DNA of 64,000 nucleotides from Vibrio marisflavi CECT 7928 (GTDB lineage: Bacteria > Pseudomonadota > Gammaproteobacteria > Enterobacterales > Vibrionaceae), in NCBI RefSeq assembly GCF_921294215.1, contig NZ_CAKLDM010000002.1, positions 2,728,001-2,792,000 of the forward strand. The letters are read 5' to 3'. The notes under the pieces were generated by a model, which saw only the letters and a list, made by a program, of their open reading frames with translations, had not been told where the DNA came from and searched no databases. A program made the position numbers and the translations under genes. This document shows positions 1-9,160 of the stretch, piece after piece; the stretch's first letter is position 1, and each line of letters starts with the position of its first letter.

Positions 1-357
1 CTATTTCACTATTTTAGTATCTTTACTAAAGATTAATTGTTTAACTATCGATCAAGACTATATTAAATGCTACCATTCTCGCGATATATGTTTTCGTATA
101 TCAAGAGTTCCTGGATAGTGATTTGGATTGGCCGAAGCCAGAAGAGCCACCCTTCGTTTTGCTGTAGAAGTTCAACTCATTATTATTCAGGCCTATGAAT
201 TGACAACGGATTGTCGGAGATTTAGGTAAACCAATGCACCACACGCCTATTAGATTTGCACACAATAGTCGAAGTGCTGCGCGTCGTAGTGGCTTCGCTA
301 CGACTCCAGTCGCCAAGAAAAAGTAGTACATAGTTCTCGATGTAATACCTCATGATG
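1..357. other. Gene-free stretch before yihD
   Basis: No convincing gene is visible here. A minus-strand open frame at 101-331 has a composition unlike a real protein and no ribosome-binding site. On the plus strand a stop-bounded frame (45-170, ending DWPKPEEPPFVLL) has no ATG. A short hairpin (GTCGTAG / CTACGAC) lies near 284-306. No 5S, 16S, 23S or tRNA sequence is recognisable. Because a strong rho-independent terminator follows at once, some rightward transcript from left of the window, or starting inside it, probably ends here. Its identity is unknown. Confidence 0.5.
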
Positions 358-386
358 AAAGCGCAGTTACCCTCTGCGCTTTTTTA
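358..386 (+). terminator. Rho-independent terminator
   Basis: The arms AAAGCGCAG and CTGCGCTTT form a perfect 9-bp stem around the loop TTACCCT, followed directly by a T run. No plus-strand gene ends just upstream, so it must serve a transcript coming from the unannotated left edge. Confidence 0.85.
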
Positions 387-424
387 TATCTACTTGCTCA
401 AACTTAAAAGCACACAAACTCCAT

Positions 425-440
425 TGGTATTTCAATACCA
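425..440. promoter_or_regulatory. 16-bp palindrome upstream of yihD, possible operator
   Basis: TGGTATT-TC-AATACCA is a perfect inverted repeat with a 2-bp centre, about 45 bp before the yihD start. The arms are too short and lack a T tract, so it is not a terminator. The size and symmetry fit a dimeric repressor or activator site, but I cannot assign the regulator. Confidence 0.4.
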
Positions 441-484
441 GTTTGATATTTTAAGGCGCAAAGTAAAGTGACTAGGAACTAATA

Positions 485-751
485 ATGAATCAACACAGAA
501 TCAATGAACTTCTGGATCTATTGAAGTCCGATTGGCTACAAGACTCCGATTTAAACTTACTCGAGTTTATCACTAAGCTTTCTCAAGAAGCTGGTTATAA
601 AGACGACCTTGCTAAGCTGACTGACGACGTGCTCATTTATCATCTAAAAATGCGTAATAGTGACAGCAAAGAACAAATCCCCGGCTTGAAAAAAGATCAC
701 GAAGAAGATTTTAAAACTGCTATTTTGAAAGCCAGAGGCATTATTTCCTAG
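485..751 (+). CDS. yihD: YihD family protein (DUF1040)
   Basis: An 88-residue protein that matches the enterobacterial YihD family along its whole length. The segments LTDDVLIYHLKMR and the C-terminal EEDFKTAILKARG are nearly the same as in E. coli YihD (89 residues). No catalytic motif, signal peptide or membrane segment is visible, and the cellular role of the family is not established. An AGGA ribosome-binding site lies about 8 bases before the ATG. As in E. coli, the gene sits close to srkA and dsbA; here ccoG lies between them. The identification is firm; the function is unknown. Confidence 0.92.
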   Translation: MNQHRINELLDLLKSDWLQDSDLNLLEFITKLSQEAGYKDDLAKLTDDVLIYHLKMRNSDSKEQIPGLKKDHEEDFKTAILKARGIIS

Positions 752-910
752 CAACCAACAGTACCTGTTCATGCGTAACGCTCAATTTATGATCGCACAA
801 AAGGACACGTACGTATCAACTGATTAAACTACCGCTTACGTGAGCGAAATTCGCTAGCTCATCACAGCTCTATTTACGTATTGGGCTAGCGTCTGAAGAA
901 GGACCTTCAT

Positions 911-2341
911 ATGAGTCAAGATAAGATTGACGTCAAGGATATCTCTGCCAAGGCTAAAAAAACGCAATCATCGAATAATAAAGCCACACAAAATAGCGAC
1001 CGATTCAATCCAAGCAATCGCATTTATGTACGAGAGAGTAAAGGTACGTTTCAAAAGTTGCGCCAATATGGTGGTTGGTTTTTCCTAGCACTATTTGCCT
1101 TAACACCTTGGTTAAATTTCGATGGGCATCAAGCGATATTGCTTGATATCGGTAACCAACGATTTAACTTTTTTGGTACCACGCTATATCCTCAAGATCT
1201 TACTTTGCTCGCTCTACTCTTTGTCGTTGCTGCTTTTGGCCTGTTCTTCCTAACCACATTTTTAGGTCGAGTTTGGTGCGGTTATCTATGCCCGCAAACC
1301 GTTTGGACCTTTATGTATATTTGGTTTGAAGAAAAACTAGAAGGCAATGCGAATAAGCGCCGAAAACAGGACTCTCAACCACTCACATCACAGCTCATCT
1401 ATAGGAAAACACTCAAGCACATCGCCTGGTGGGCCATCGCATTAGCAACCGGGCTCACGTTCGTCGGCTATTTTGTGCCGATCAAGTCGTTGGTTATAGA
1501 TAGCTTGACACTAAACCTAAGTTTTTGGCCTGCATTTTGGGTACTGTTTTTTGCAGCTTGTACCTATGGAAACGCAGGTTGGATGCGCTCAATTATGTGT
1601 ATTCATATGTGCCCTTACGCCCGCTTCCAGTCCGCTATGTTCGACAAAGACACATTCATTGTGGGCTATGACACCAAACGCGGAGAACAGCGGGGCCCAC
1701 GATCTAGAAAAGCAGATCCCGCAAAGCTCGGACTCGGCGACTGTATTGACTGCGATTTGTGTGTTCAAGTATGTCCAACTGGGATTGATATTCGCCAAGG
1801 ACTGCAATATGAATGCATCAACTGCGGAGCTTGTATCGATGCTTGTGACAACACCATGGATAGAATGGGCTACAAAAAAGGCTTAATAAACTACACCACC
1901 GAACATAAACTGTCTGGGCATTCCACTACCATTTTCAGGCCCAAGTTGATTGGTTATGGTTTAGTCATGCTCATCATGGTGGGTCTATTCTTTGTCCAAC
2001 TCAATATGGTTGAACCAATGGGGCTATCGGTTCTAAGAGATAGAAGCCAGCTCTATCGGGTTAACACCTCTGGTGAGGTTGAAAATACTTACGTACTCAA
2101 AATCCTCAACAAAACCCAAAAGCCTCAGCAATATCAACTGAGCGTAAAAGGGCTAGAGCAAGCATCATGGTATGGCAAAAAACAAGTTTGGGTGCAGCCA
2201 GGTGAAGTACTTAGCTTACCAATGACACTTGGAGTAGACCCAGAAAAACTCGATTCACCAGTTTCAAAGATTCAGTTTATACTGTCCGACAGTAATAATT
2301 TTGCTATTGAAGTCGAGAGCCGATTCATTGAAAAGCTTTAG
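911..2341 (+). CDS. ccoG: Cytochrome c oxidase accessory protein CcoG (RdxA/FixG family)
   Basis: A 476-residue inner-membrane polyferredoxin. CcoG/RdxA family proteins help assemble cbb3-type cytochrome oxidase, where CcoG is thought to reduce copper for the CuB site. Predicted membrane segments lie near residues 54-70, 97-118, 170-190, 203-220 and 346-365. A membrane-proximal pair C123-x3-C127P (GRVWCGYLCPQ) is followed by two 4Fe-4S ferredoxin motifs: C278-x2-C281-x2-C284-x3-C288P and C302-x2-C305-x2-C308-x3-C312. The C-terminal 100 residues form the periplasmic Ig-like FixG domain. An AAGGA-like site precedes the ATG. The gene is not next to ccoNOPQ here, so its oxidase partners must be encoded elsewhere. 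Confidence 0.93.
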   Translation: MSQDKIDVKDISAKAKKTQSSNNKATQNSDRFNPSNRIYVRESKGTFQKLRQYGGWFFLALFALTPWLNFDGHQAILLDIGNQRFNFFGTTLYPQDLTLLALLFVVAAFGLFFLTTFLGRVWCGYLCPQTVWTFMYIWFEEKLEGNANKRRKQDSQPLTSQLIYRKTLKHIAWWAIALATGLTFVGYFVPIKSLVIDSLTLNLSFWPAFWVLFFAACTYGNAGWMRSIMCIHMCPYARFQSAMFDKDTFIVGYDTKRGEQRGPRSRKADPAKLGLGDCIDCDLCVQVCPTGIDIRQGLQYECINCGACIDACDNTMDRMGYKKGLINYTTEHKLSGHSTTIFRPKLIGYGLVMLIMVGLFFVQLNMVEPMGLSVLRDRSQLYRVNTSGEVENTYVLKILNKTQKPQQYQLSVKGLEQASWYGKKQVWVQPGEVLSLPMTLGVDPEKLDSPVSKIQFILSDSNNFAIEVESRFIEKL

Positions 2342-2397
2342 CCCCGGCAGCAGTGGCACAACGAAGGATCTGGGTTCAGCAATGAACCCTATTAGTT

Positions 2398-3384
2398 ATG
2401 ACACAGCAAGCGTTTAATTTTGATGCCCTAACGCCTGACTTTATGTGGTATGCGTTAGAGAGTATCGGCATTAGAGCAGAATCTGGGCTTCTAGCACTTA
2501 ACAGCTATGAAAACCGTGTTTATCAGTTTACTGATGAAGAACGAAAAAGGTACGTGGTGAAGTTTTATCGACCACAGCGCTGGAGCCAAGAGCAAATATT
2601 AGAAGAACACTCATTTACTTTTGATCTAATGGAAGCCGATGTTCCTGTTGCGCCGCCAATCAAAATTAACGGTGAATCGCTGCACCACTATCAAGGTTAC
2701 ATGTTCGCTTTGTTTGAAAGTGTTGGTGGCAGACAGTTCGAAGTCGATAACTTTGATCAACTAGAAGGCGTCGGCCGCTTTTTAGGGCGCATTCATAAAG
2801 TAGGAAGTGCAAGGCCTTTTAGTCATCGACCAACCATTGGGTTAGATGAATACCTCTACCAGCCAAGAGATTTATTGCAAAACTCGTTGTTCATCCCGAC
2901 TCATCTAGAAAACGCATTTTTTAGTGATTTAGATTTATTAATCAAAGAGCTTAGTGAGCAGTGGACAGAGCAACACACTGTGATTCGTCTTCATGGGGAC
3001 TGCCACCCAGGCAATATACTGTGGCGTGATGGCCCAATGTTTGTCGATTTAGATGACTCACGAAATGGCCCCGCAATTCAAGATATTTGGATGCTCCTAA
3101 ACGGTGAAAAGCACGATAAACTGGCTCAGCTAGATACTATTTTGGAAGCGTACGAAGAGTTTTATCAATTTAACCCCACGGAATTGAAACTCATTGAGCC
3201 ATTGCGTGGTCTGAGAATGGTACATTATATGGCATGGCTTGCGAAAAGATGGAATGACCCCGCCTTTCCAATCGCATTTCCTTGGTTTGCTGATGCAAAA
3301 TATTGGGAAAGCCAAGTATTGTCATTTAAAGAACAAATAGCGGCTTTAGGTGAGCCACCACTTTCGCTTTCACCTCAATGGTAG
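2398..3384 (+). CDS. srkA: Stress response kinase A (YihE/RdoA)
   Basis: A 328-residue cytoplasmic Ser/Thr protein kinase of the choline-kinase-like fold, equal in length to E. coli SrkA. The catalytic loop [12 protein letters not shown] places the base at D201 and N206, and the metal-binding VDLDD gives D217, the same numbering as the E. coli enzyme. In E. coli, SrkA protects stressed cells from programmed-death-like killing and is linked to the Cpx envelope stress response. It lies 56 bp after ccoG and 32 bp before dsbA; the srkA-dsbA pairing is conserved in enterobacteria, where the two are cotranscribed. Confidence 0.95.
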   Translation: MTQQAFNFDALTPDFMWYALESIGIRAESGLLALNSYENRVYQFTDEERKRYVVKFYRPQRWSQEQILEEHSFTFDLMEADVPVAPPIKINGESLHHYQGYMFALFESVGGRQFEVDNFDQLEGVGRFLGRIHKVGSARPFSHRPTIGLDEYLYQPRDLLQNSLFIPTHLENAFFSDLDLLIKELSEQWTEQHTVIRLHGDCHPGNILWRDGPMFVDLDDSRNGPAIQDIWMLLNGEKHDKLAQLDTILEAYEEFYQFNPTELKLIEPLRGLRMVHYMAWLAKRWNDPAFPIAFPWFADAKYWESQVLSFKEQIAALGEPPLSLSPQW

Positions 3385-3416
3385 AGCACCGATTACAACA
3401 TAGAATGGAGTTTATA

Positions 3417-4043
3417 ATGAAAAAGCTGTTTGCACTTGCTGCGACCCTACTGCTGAGTGTGTCTGCTTATGCAGCCCAATTTAAAGAGGGTGTCAACTAC
3501 ACCACTCTGAAACTGCCTTTATCTCAAAAGCCGACTGTTACTGAGTTTTTCTCATTTTATTGCCCACACTGCTTTGCATTTGAACCTGTAATTGAACAGC
3601 TACAAAGTGAACTGCCAAAAGACGTAATTTTCAAAAAAGAACACGTTTCGTTCATGGGTGGCTCTATGGGTGAGAACATGAGCAAAGCTTACGCGACAAT
3701 GGTTCAGCTTGATGTTCAGAAAAAACTAGTGCCAATCATGTTCAATCAGATCCAAGAGCAAAGAAAGCCACCACAAAATATCGATGACCTGCGCAACATC
3801 TTTGTCAATGCAGGTGTTAGCGCTGATCAGTTTGATTCTGTGTTCAACAGCTTCGCTGTCGATTCCATGGTGCGTCGCTACGACAAAGACTTCAAGGACG
3901 CTGGCATCACTGGTGTCCCAACTGTTATCGTCAACAACAAATACATTGTTAAAACACAATCTATTACGTCGATACAAGAGTATATTGAACTAGTTAAATA
4001 CCTATTGAAAGACAACCCAGGTCAACCAGCGAAAAAAAGCTAA
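3417..4043 (+). CDS. dsbA: Thiol:disulfide interchange protein DsbA
   Basis: A 208-residue periplasmic oxidoreductase that introduces disulfide bonds into exported proteins and is reoxidised by DsbB. The first 19 residues ([19 protein letters not shown]) are a typical cleavable signal peptide. The active site CPHC sits in [14 protein letters not shown], and the cis-proline loop is TGVPTV. The frame is open further upstream, to 3378 inside srkA, but the ATG at 3417 follows a GGAG at 3407-3410 and starts exactly at the signal peptide, so it is the better start. In vibrios DsbA is needed for folding of secreted virulence factors and pili. A strong terminator ends the unit. Confidence 0.96.
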   Translation: MKKLFALAATLLLSVSAYAAQFKEGVNYTTLKLPLSQKPTVTEFFSFYCPHCFAFEPVIEQLQSELPKDVIFKKEHVSFMGGSMGENMSKAYATMVQLDVQKKLVPIMFNQIQEQRKPPQNIDDLRNIFVNAGVSADQFDSVFNSFAVDSMVRRYDKDFKDAGITGVPTVIVNNKYIVKTQSITSIQEYIELVKYLLKDNPGQPAKKS

Positions 4044-4066
4044 ATCGACACCATCCGGTCTTGCAT

Positions 4067-4097
4067 AAAGAAGGGGAAGCAATGCTTCCCCTTCTTT
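4067..4097. terminator. Bidirectional terminator between dsbA and yihG
   Basis: AAAGAAGGGGAAGC and GCTTCCCCTTCTTT form a perfect 14-bp stem with the loop AAT. A/T runs on both sides suit termination of the convergent dsbA (plus) and yihG (minus) transcripts. Confidence 0.93.
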
Positions 4098-4113
4098 ATA
4101 AACCTATAGAACT

Positions 4114-4986
4114 TTACTTATGTATCTCTTTTAACAGTTCATCTTTTTCCTGCCATACATTTGACAGCCACTGCTGAAACTGACGCTTATAAGGCTTGTC
4201 ATTGAAATAGTCACCTTGCACTTCTTCATTTACTGGCAAAGTGCGACTCCTAACAACGATTTTGGTCATTCGACCCATCAGCATATCTTTAAACGGTTTG
4301 TCCAAGTTTTCAGGGTAAGCCAATGTCACATCAACAATACTATCAAACTGATCGCCCATCGCAGCCAATGTATACGCAATACCGCCAGATTTTGGTTGCA
4401 GTAGATGCTCGTAGCCATTTCTTTTCTTTTTACTATGACAAAAACGTGTACCTTCAACATAGTTAACTACGGTCGTTGGTGTGTGTTTGAACTTGGCACA
4501 GGAGCGGCGGGTCGTCTGTAAATCTTGTCCACGCTTTTCTGGATGACGAATCAAGTACTCTCTGGAGTAGCGACGCATGAACGGCATATCCAAAGCCCAG
4601 CAAGCCATGCCAATAAAAGGAACATAGAGCAGTTGCTGCTTTAAGAAAAACTTAGGCATCGGTACTTTATCTTTGAAAACGCAGCAAAGAACTACAATAT
4701 CAGTCCAACTCAAATGGTTGCTGATCATTAAATACCAACCATCTTTCTTTAAATCTTCTCCACCTTCTATATCCCACTCCACTCGATTCGAAGCGGATAA
4801 AATCCACGCGTTTATAGTCGCCCAAAGCCACATAGCTTTGTTCGCTAAGCGAGTTGCCAGTGCTTTGAGCGAAGCAGTAGGAAGCACCAGTTTAAACAGC
4901 GCAATAATACAAATAATTGTCGAGCAAAAAGCTGAATTCAGAATGACTAAGAAAATGTTAAGTACAAGTAGTAGATAAGCCAACAT
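4114..4986 (-). CDS. yihG: YihG-type lysophospholipid acyltransferase
   Basis: A membrane-associated acyltransferase of the PlsC (LPLAT) superfamily, 290 residues from the ATG at 4986. A hydrophobic N-terminal segment spans about residues 1-35. The catalytic HX4D motif is NHLSWTD (H91, D96), followed by a substrate motif in FLKQQLLYVPFIG and by VEGTR (E178). The block ACWALDMPFMRRYSREYL is nearly identical to E. coli YihG, an acyltransferase with reported preference for polyunsaturated acyl groups at sn-2. The frame also opens at a TTG at 4998, four codons upstream; neither start has a clear ribosome-binding site, so the exact N-terminus is uncertain. Confidence 0.9.
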   Translation of the reverse strand: MLAYLLLVLNIFLVILNSAFCSTIICIIALFKLVLPTASLKALATRLANKAMWLWATINAWILSASNRVEWDIEGGEDLKKDGWYLMISNHLSWTDIVVLCCVFKDKVPMPKFFLKQQLLYVPFIGMACWALDMPFMRRYSREYLIRHPEKRGQDLQTTRRSCAKFKHTPTTVVNYVEGTRFCHSKKKRNGYEHLLQPKSGGIAYTLAAMGDQFDSIVDVTLAYPENLDKPFKDMLMGRMTKIVVRSRTLPVNEEVQGDYFNDKPYKRQFQQWLSNVWQEKDELLKEIHK

Positions 4987-5185
4987 ATTTAATAACAACA
5001 GTGATTAAGAAGTGATAAGTCCATTTGAGCCATTTACTGGCCATATCCCCACAAGGCTTGAGATGAGTGCTTCAAGTAACTTGAGTCTAGGATTAGGCTG
5101 AAAAATCAGCTCGACATTATACAATTCCTCAAACACATTGGAATAACAGGCTGAATAAATTGATAAGTTGGGTATTAGAGTATGT

Positions 5186-6715
5186 TTAACTCACTATTGA
5201 GTTCTCCGTCAGTCGTTGCAGCAGTCTGTCCATCGCTCGATACCCCAACGCTTCAGAAAGATGTTTGCGAGAAATATTTGTCATCCCCTCTAAATCAGCG
5301 ATCGTCCTCGCCACCTTAATTATTCGGTGATACGCACGTATTGATAAACCAAGCCGGTGCAGTGCATTTTCCAAGAACTCAGCATCAACCTTCTCTAAAG
5401 TGCAATACTCATCTATCTCACGGCTGCCCAATAATGCATTGGCAAAACCATTACGACTAAGCATCACTTCTCTGGCTTGTTCAACCCTTTGTTTTACTAT
5501 CGCAGTTGCCTCACCTCTTTCTCCTCCTTCAGAGAGAGTGCCCTTGGGCAGAGCTGGGATTTCTATCGACATATCAAATCGATCTAATAGTGGCCCAGAT
5601 AAGCGGCTCAAGTAGCGCAACATGCTTTGTGGGTTGGCTCGCGCTTGATTACCCTCATAGTAACCAGTTGGGCTAGGGTTAAGTGCGCCGACCAATTGAA
5701 AGCGGGCAGGAAAGCGCGTTTTTCCTTGTGCACGGGAAATAATAATTTCGCCAGACTCTAACGGCTGACGAAGCGAATCGAGTACTTTCCTTTCAAATTC
5801 AGGCAGTTCATCTAAGAAAAGCAAACCGTTGTGAGCTAGGGAGATTTCTCCCGGCCTTGGCACTGTTCCTCCACCAACCAAAGCGGCCATTGAACTAGAG
5901 TGATGCGGAGAGCGAAATGGTCGATGTTTCCAGTTGTGATGATTAATCTCTTGCTGAGTTAACGAGGCTATCGAAGCGGTTTCTAACGCCTCAGCATCAC
6001 TCATTTCAGGCAGTAAGTCACACATTCTAGAGGCTAGCATGGTTTTTCCTGTACCGGGTGGGCCCAGAAATAACAAGTTGTGACTGCCCGCGGCAGCTAT
6101 CTCTAGCGCCCTTTTTCCTTGCTGCTGGCCAATAATATCTTGCAGATCTCTCTTCTGGGTCGATGTATGGGTACTTTTTTTGCTTTCGTATAAGCTCAAA
6201 GACTCTTGACCACACAAGTCAGCACACACTTCTAGCAAGGACTGAGCAGATTTATGCTGGGCTCTTCCTACCAATGCAGCTTGATCGCCATCTTGATGGG
6301 GAACCACTAAGCTTCGTTGTACAACATTCGCAGCCAGTGCCGCTGGCAGAACACCCTTAACAGGGCGTAATTCACCAGACAGAGCAAGTTCACCGATAAA
6401 CTCTTTATCTTCAATTGTTGTGGAAGGAATTTGTTCTGAGGCCATCAAAATGCCCAGCGCGATCGGCAAATCAAAACGACCGCCTTCTTTTGGCAAATCG
6501 GCAGGCGCTAGGTTGACGGTAATTCGTTTTGCCGGAAACTCAAAACGGGAGTTGATAATTGCACTGCGCACTCTATCGCGCGATTCCTTGACCGTTGTCT
6601 CTGGCAAACCAACCAAACAAAAACCAGGCATGCCATTGCTAATGTGTACCTCAACCGTTACCGGTGGCGACTCTACGCCGACACATGCTCGGCTATTTAT
6701 GATCGCTAGCGCCAT
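5186..6715 (-). CDS. comM: ComM, Mg-chelatase-like AAA+ branch-migration helicase
   Basis: A 509-residue AAA+ ATPase of the YifB/ComM family. In Vibrio cholerae ComM is a hexameric helicase that drives branch migration during integration of DNA taken up by natural transformation. The N-terminal ChlI-like domain (about 1-170) is followed by an AAA+ module with Walker A GPPGTGKT and Walker B LLFLDELPEF and a C-terminal Mg-chelatase domain. The frame continues upstream to 6769, but the ATG at 6715 has an AAGGGG site about 7 bases before it and begins with MALAIINSRA, the usual family start. It is transcribed away from the ilv operon. Confidence 0.95.
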   Translation of the reverse strand: MALAIINSRACVGVESPPVTVEVHISNGMPGFCLVGLPETTVKESRDRVRSAIINSRFEFPAKRITVNLAPADLPKEGGRFDLPIALGILMASEQIPSTTIEDKEFIGELALSGELRPVKGVLPAALAANVVQRSLVVPHQDGDQAALVGRAQHKSAQSLLEVCADLCGQESLSLYESKKSTHTSTQKRDLQDIIGQQQGKRALEIAAAGSHNLLFLGPPGTGKTMLASRMCDLLPEMSDAEALETASIASLTQQEINHHNWKHRPFRSPHHSSSMAALVGGGTVPRPGEISLAHNGLLFLDELPEFERKVLDSLRQPLESGEIIISRAQGKTRFPARFQLVGALNPSPTGYYEGNQARANPQSMLRYLSRLSGPLLDRFDMSIEIPALPKGTLSEGGERGEATAIVKQRVEQAREVMLSRNGFANALLGSREIDEYCTLEKVDAEFLENALHRLGLSIRAYHRIIKVARTIADLEGMTNISRKHLSEALGYRAMDRLLQRLTENSIVS

Positions 6716-6922
6716 GTTCTGCCCCTTCAGATGCAAAAAGTTAAAACCAACCGATGGCGCTAAACTCACTTGTCACCATCAAAGTTATTTATATAACTCA
6801 GCCAATTGCATGCTGATGATGAAAAAAGAATGAAGTTTTGCTTGTCAATTAACGGAAATGTATGTTACCACTAAGGACACAAAGGGTTTGGTACTTAAAT
6901 TGAAGTTAGTAATAGAACACAG

Positions 6923-7012
6923 ATGAACTTAATCGCTCGCATTAACACTCTCGTTATCCTGATTATCGTGGTCATTATTGACACCGCGCGGGGGCGAGTG
7001 GGCGAAAGATAA
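6923..7012 (+). CDS. ilvL: ilvGMEDA operon leader peptide IlvL
   Basis: A 29-codon frame with a run of branched-chain codons, LVILIIVVII at residues 10-19, followed by D-T-A-R-G. Of those ten codons all are Leu, Val or Ile. This is the hallmark of an attenuation leader: ribosome stalling at scarce charged Leu-, Val- or Ile-tRNA decides whether the downstream terminator forms. It ends 14 bases before the attenuator stem. Too short for normal gene finders, and no strong ribosome-binding site is visible, but composition and position make it convincing. Confidence 0.92.
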   Translation: MNLIARINTLVILIIVVIIDTARGRVGER

Positions 7013-7025
7013 CCCACACAATTGC

Positions 7026-7061
7026 AAAAACCCCCGCACTGAAAAGTTCGGGGGTTTTTTT
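7026..7061 (+). terminator. ilv attenuator terminator
   Basis: AAAAACCCCCG pairs with CGGGGGTTTTT across the loop CACTGAAAAGTT, followed by further T residues. The 5' arm CCCCCGC (7031-7037) can instead pair with GCGGGGG at 6979-6985 inside the leader frame, which would be the antiterminator. A further hairpin GTGGG/CCCAC (about 6999-7017) can form when the ribosome does not stall. Confidence 0.93.
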
Positions 7062-7206
7062 ACAACTAAATTTAAGAAAAACAAGTGCAACGTCTGGTTA
7101 AAAATAATACAACTATAATCAGATAAGCAGGAAGAACGGGAGCACACATGACATCGAACAACCGCAGAAACTGCGATAAACCAGCGCGACAGAGAGGAGC
7201 ATTCCA

Positions 7207-8853
7207 ATGAAAGGAGCCGAACTTGTCGTTGCAGCGCTGAAGCAAAAAGGAATCAAAACCGTTTTTGGTTATCCTGGTGGCGCAATCATGCCGATATACG
7301 ACGCACTTTACGATGCTGAAGTCGACCATATCTTATGTCGGCATGAACAAGGAGCTGCCATGGCAGCAATTGGTATGGCTAGAGCGACAAAAGAAGTTGG
7401 TGTATGTATGGCCACTTCAGGCCCCGGAGCCACCAACCTTGTCACCGGCCTTGCCGACGCATTCTTAGACTCAATTCCCCTCGTAGCAATCACTGGCCAA
7501 GTCGCCACTTCTCATATCGGTACGGATGCTTTTCAAGAAATGGACGTTATCGGCATGTCCCTATCCTGTACCAAACACAGCTACCTAGTGACAGATATCA
7601 ATGAGCTTGCTCCCACATTAGCCGAAGCATTTGAAGTAGCTCAAACGGGACGTCCCGGACCTGTCATCGTCGACATCGCGAAAGATGTTCAGCTCGCTGA
7701 AGTGCCAGACTCATTCCTGCCTCCGTTCGATGCTCCAGAGATGCCCGTTCCCAGCTCGGAAGAATTTGCCAATGCACAGCAGCTACTAACTGAAAGTTCA
7801 CGCCCGGTACTTTATGTGGGTGGCGGCGTACAGTTAGCGCATGCCACGGAATCTGTGCGAGAGTTTCTACGCATCAATCCGATGCCTTGTGTTAGTACGC
7901 TTAAAGGTTTGGGTACTATAAAGCGTCACGACCCTCACTACTTAGGCATGCTCGGCATGCATGGCACAAAAGCGGCTAACTTAGTAGTGCAAGAAAGCGA
8001 TCTTCTTGTTGTTGTCGGAGCTCGATTTGACGACCGTGTGACTGGTAAATTAGATACTTTCGCTCCAAACGCGAAGGTTATCCATATTGATATCGATGCT
8101 GCAGAAATCAACAAACTGCGCCACGCTCACGCGCCACTTCGTGGTGACATCAACACCATTCTTCCTAAGTTAGAGATGAACCATGACATCTCACCTTGGG
8201 TGCATCACTGTGAAAGCCTACGCACTGCGTTCAAATGGCGTTATGATCATCCTGGCGAGCTCATCTTCGCACCTTTATTGTTGAAACAACTTTCCGACAT
8301 GATGCCCGATACCAGTATCGTATCTACCGATGTTGGCCAGCACCAAATGTGGGCAGCGCAGCACATTCAACCAAGAGAGCCACAAAATTTCATCACCTCC
8401 GCTGGGCTTGGAACCATGGGTTTTGGCCTGCCTGCAGCGATGGGCGCAGCCGTTGGCCGACCAGATGACCAATCCATTCTGATTACTGGTGACGGATCAT
8501 TCATGATGAATGTTCAAGAATTAGGTACTTTAAAGCGTCGTCAAATACCAGTAAAAATCGTATTGTTGAATAATCAACGTCTTGGCATGGTTCGTCAGTG
8601 GCAATCATTGTTCTTTGATGGCCGCCATAGCGAAACTATCTTGGATGACAACCCAGATTTCGTCACTTTAGCGAAAGCGTTCGATATTCCGGGTAAAACC
8701 ATTACCAAGAAAGAAGAAGTAGAACCAGCACTAAAAGAGATGCTTGAAAGTAAGACCTCGTACATGTTGCACGTTCTCATTGATGAAGAAGAAAACGTCT
8801 GGCCTTTGGTGCCACCTGGTGCCTCAAACAATGACATGTTAGAAAATACTTAG
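7207..8853 (+). CDS. ilvG: Acetolactate synthase isozyme II, large subunit
   Basis: A 548-residue thiamine-diphosphate enzyme that condenses pyruvate with pyruvate or 2-ketobutyrate, the first common step of valine/leucine/isoleucine synthesis. The catalytic glutamate is E47 in CRHEQGA. The ThDP/Mg2+ motif runs from GDGS (428-431) to NN (455-456). The FAD-containing middle domain lies between. The length equals E. coli IlvG from strains with an intact gene; no frameshift of the E. coli K-12 kind is present. A GAGAGGAG site precedes the ATG. First structural gene of the operon, 146 bp after the attenuator; it needs IlvM as regulatory partner. Confidence 0.97.
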   Translation: MKGAELVVAALKQKGIKTVFGYPGGAIMPIYDALYDAEVDHILCRHEQGAAMAAIGMARATKEVGVCMATSGPGATNLVTGLADAFLDSIPLVAITGQVATSHIGTDAFQEMDVIGMSLSCTKHSYLVTDINELAPTLAEAFEVAQTGRPGPVIVDIAKDVQLAEVPDSFLPPFDAPEMPVPSSEEFANAQQLLTESSRPVLYVGGGVQLAHATESVREFLRINPMPCVSTLKGLGTIKRHDPHYLGMLGMHGTKAANLVVQESDLLVVVGARFDDRVTGKLDTFAPNAKVIHIDIDAAEINKLRHAHAPLRGDINTILPKLEMNHDISPWVHHCESLRTAFKWRYDHPGELIFAPLLLKQLSDMMPDTSIVSTDVGQHQMWAAQHIQPREPQNFITSAGLGTMGFGLPAAMGAAVGRPDDQSILITGDGSFMMNVQELGTLKRRQIPVKIVLLNNQRLGMVRQWQSLFFDGRHSETILDDNPDFVTLAKAFDIPGKTITKKEEVEPALKEMLESKTSYMLHVLIDEEENVWPLVPPGASNNDMLENT

Positions 8854-8862
8854 GAGAGACCG

Positions 8863-9147
8863 GTGGATAGATATTTAGTAGACATCAAAGCACAAGACAA
8901 GCCCGTACTGGTTGAGCGAATCCTACGTGTTATTCGTCATCGTGGATTTATTATCAAACAGATAGCTGCAACACAAAATCATGAAAGCAAAGTCGCTAGT
9001 GTAGAGATCATTGTCGACAGCGATCGCCCAATTTCATTTTTGACTAATCAAATTGAAAAACTTTGGGACGTTCGCACTGTCGAAGTAACTGCAATCAATA
9101 GCAACGAACTACCTAACAACAACCTCCAACAAAATATTTGCGCATAA
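8863..9147 (+). CDS. ilvM: Acetolactate synthase isozyme II, small subunit
   Basis: A 94-residue ACT-domain protein. It binds and activates IlvG and sets the enzyme's response to branched-chain amino acids. The start is GTG at 8863. Its ribosome-binding site AGGAGA overlaps the ilvG stop codon (8851-8853), so translation of the two subunits is probably coupled. The ACT fold is seen in the alternation KPVLVERILRVIRHRGF ... KVASVEIIVDS. Slightly longer than the E. coli protein (87 residues) because of a polar C-terminal tail rich in Asn and Gln. Confidence 0.94.
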   Translation: MDRYLVDIKAQDKPVLVERILRVIRHRGFIIKQIAATQNHESKVASVEIIVDSDRPISFLTNQIEKLWDVRTVEVTAINSNELPNNNLQQNICA

Positions 9148-9160
9148 AGGAAAACGATAA

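Noticed and set aside
101..331. 76-codon minus-strand open frame at the left edge
   Set aside because: No ribosome-binding site, no recognisable family, and it runs opposite to the terminator that follows at 358-386.
6888..6915. TTGGTA - 16 bp - TAATAG as promoter for ilvL
   Set aside because: Transcription would start at about the leader ATG, leaving no room for a ribosome-binding site; the real promoter is probably further upstream.
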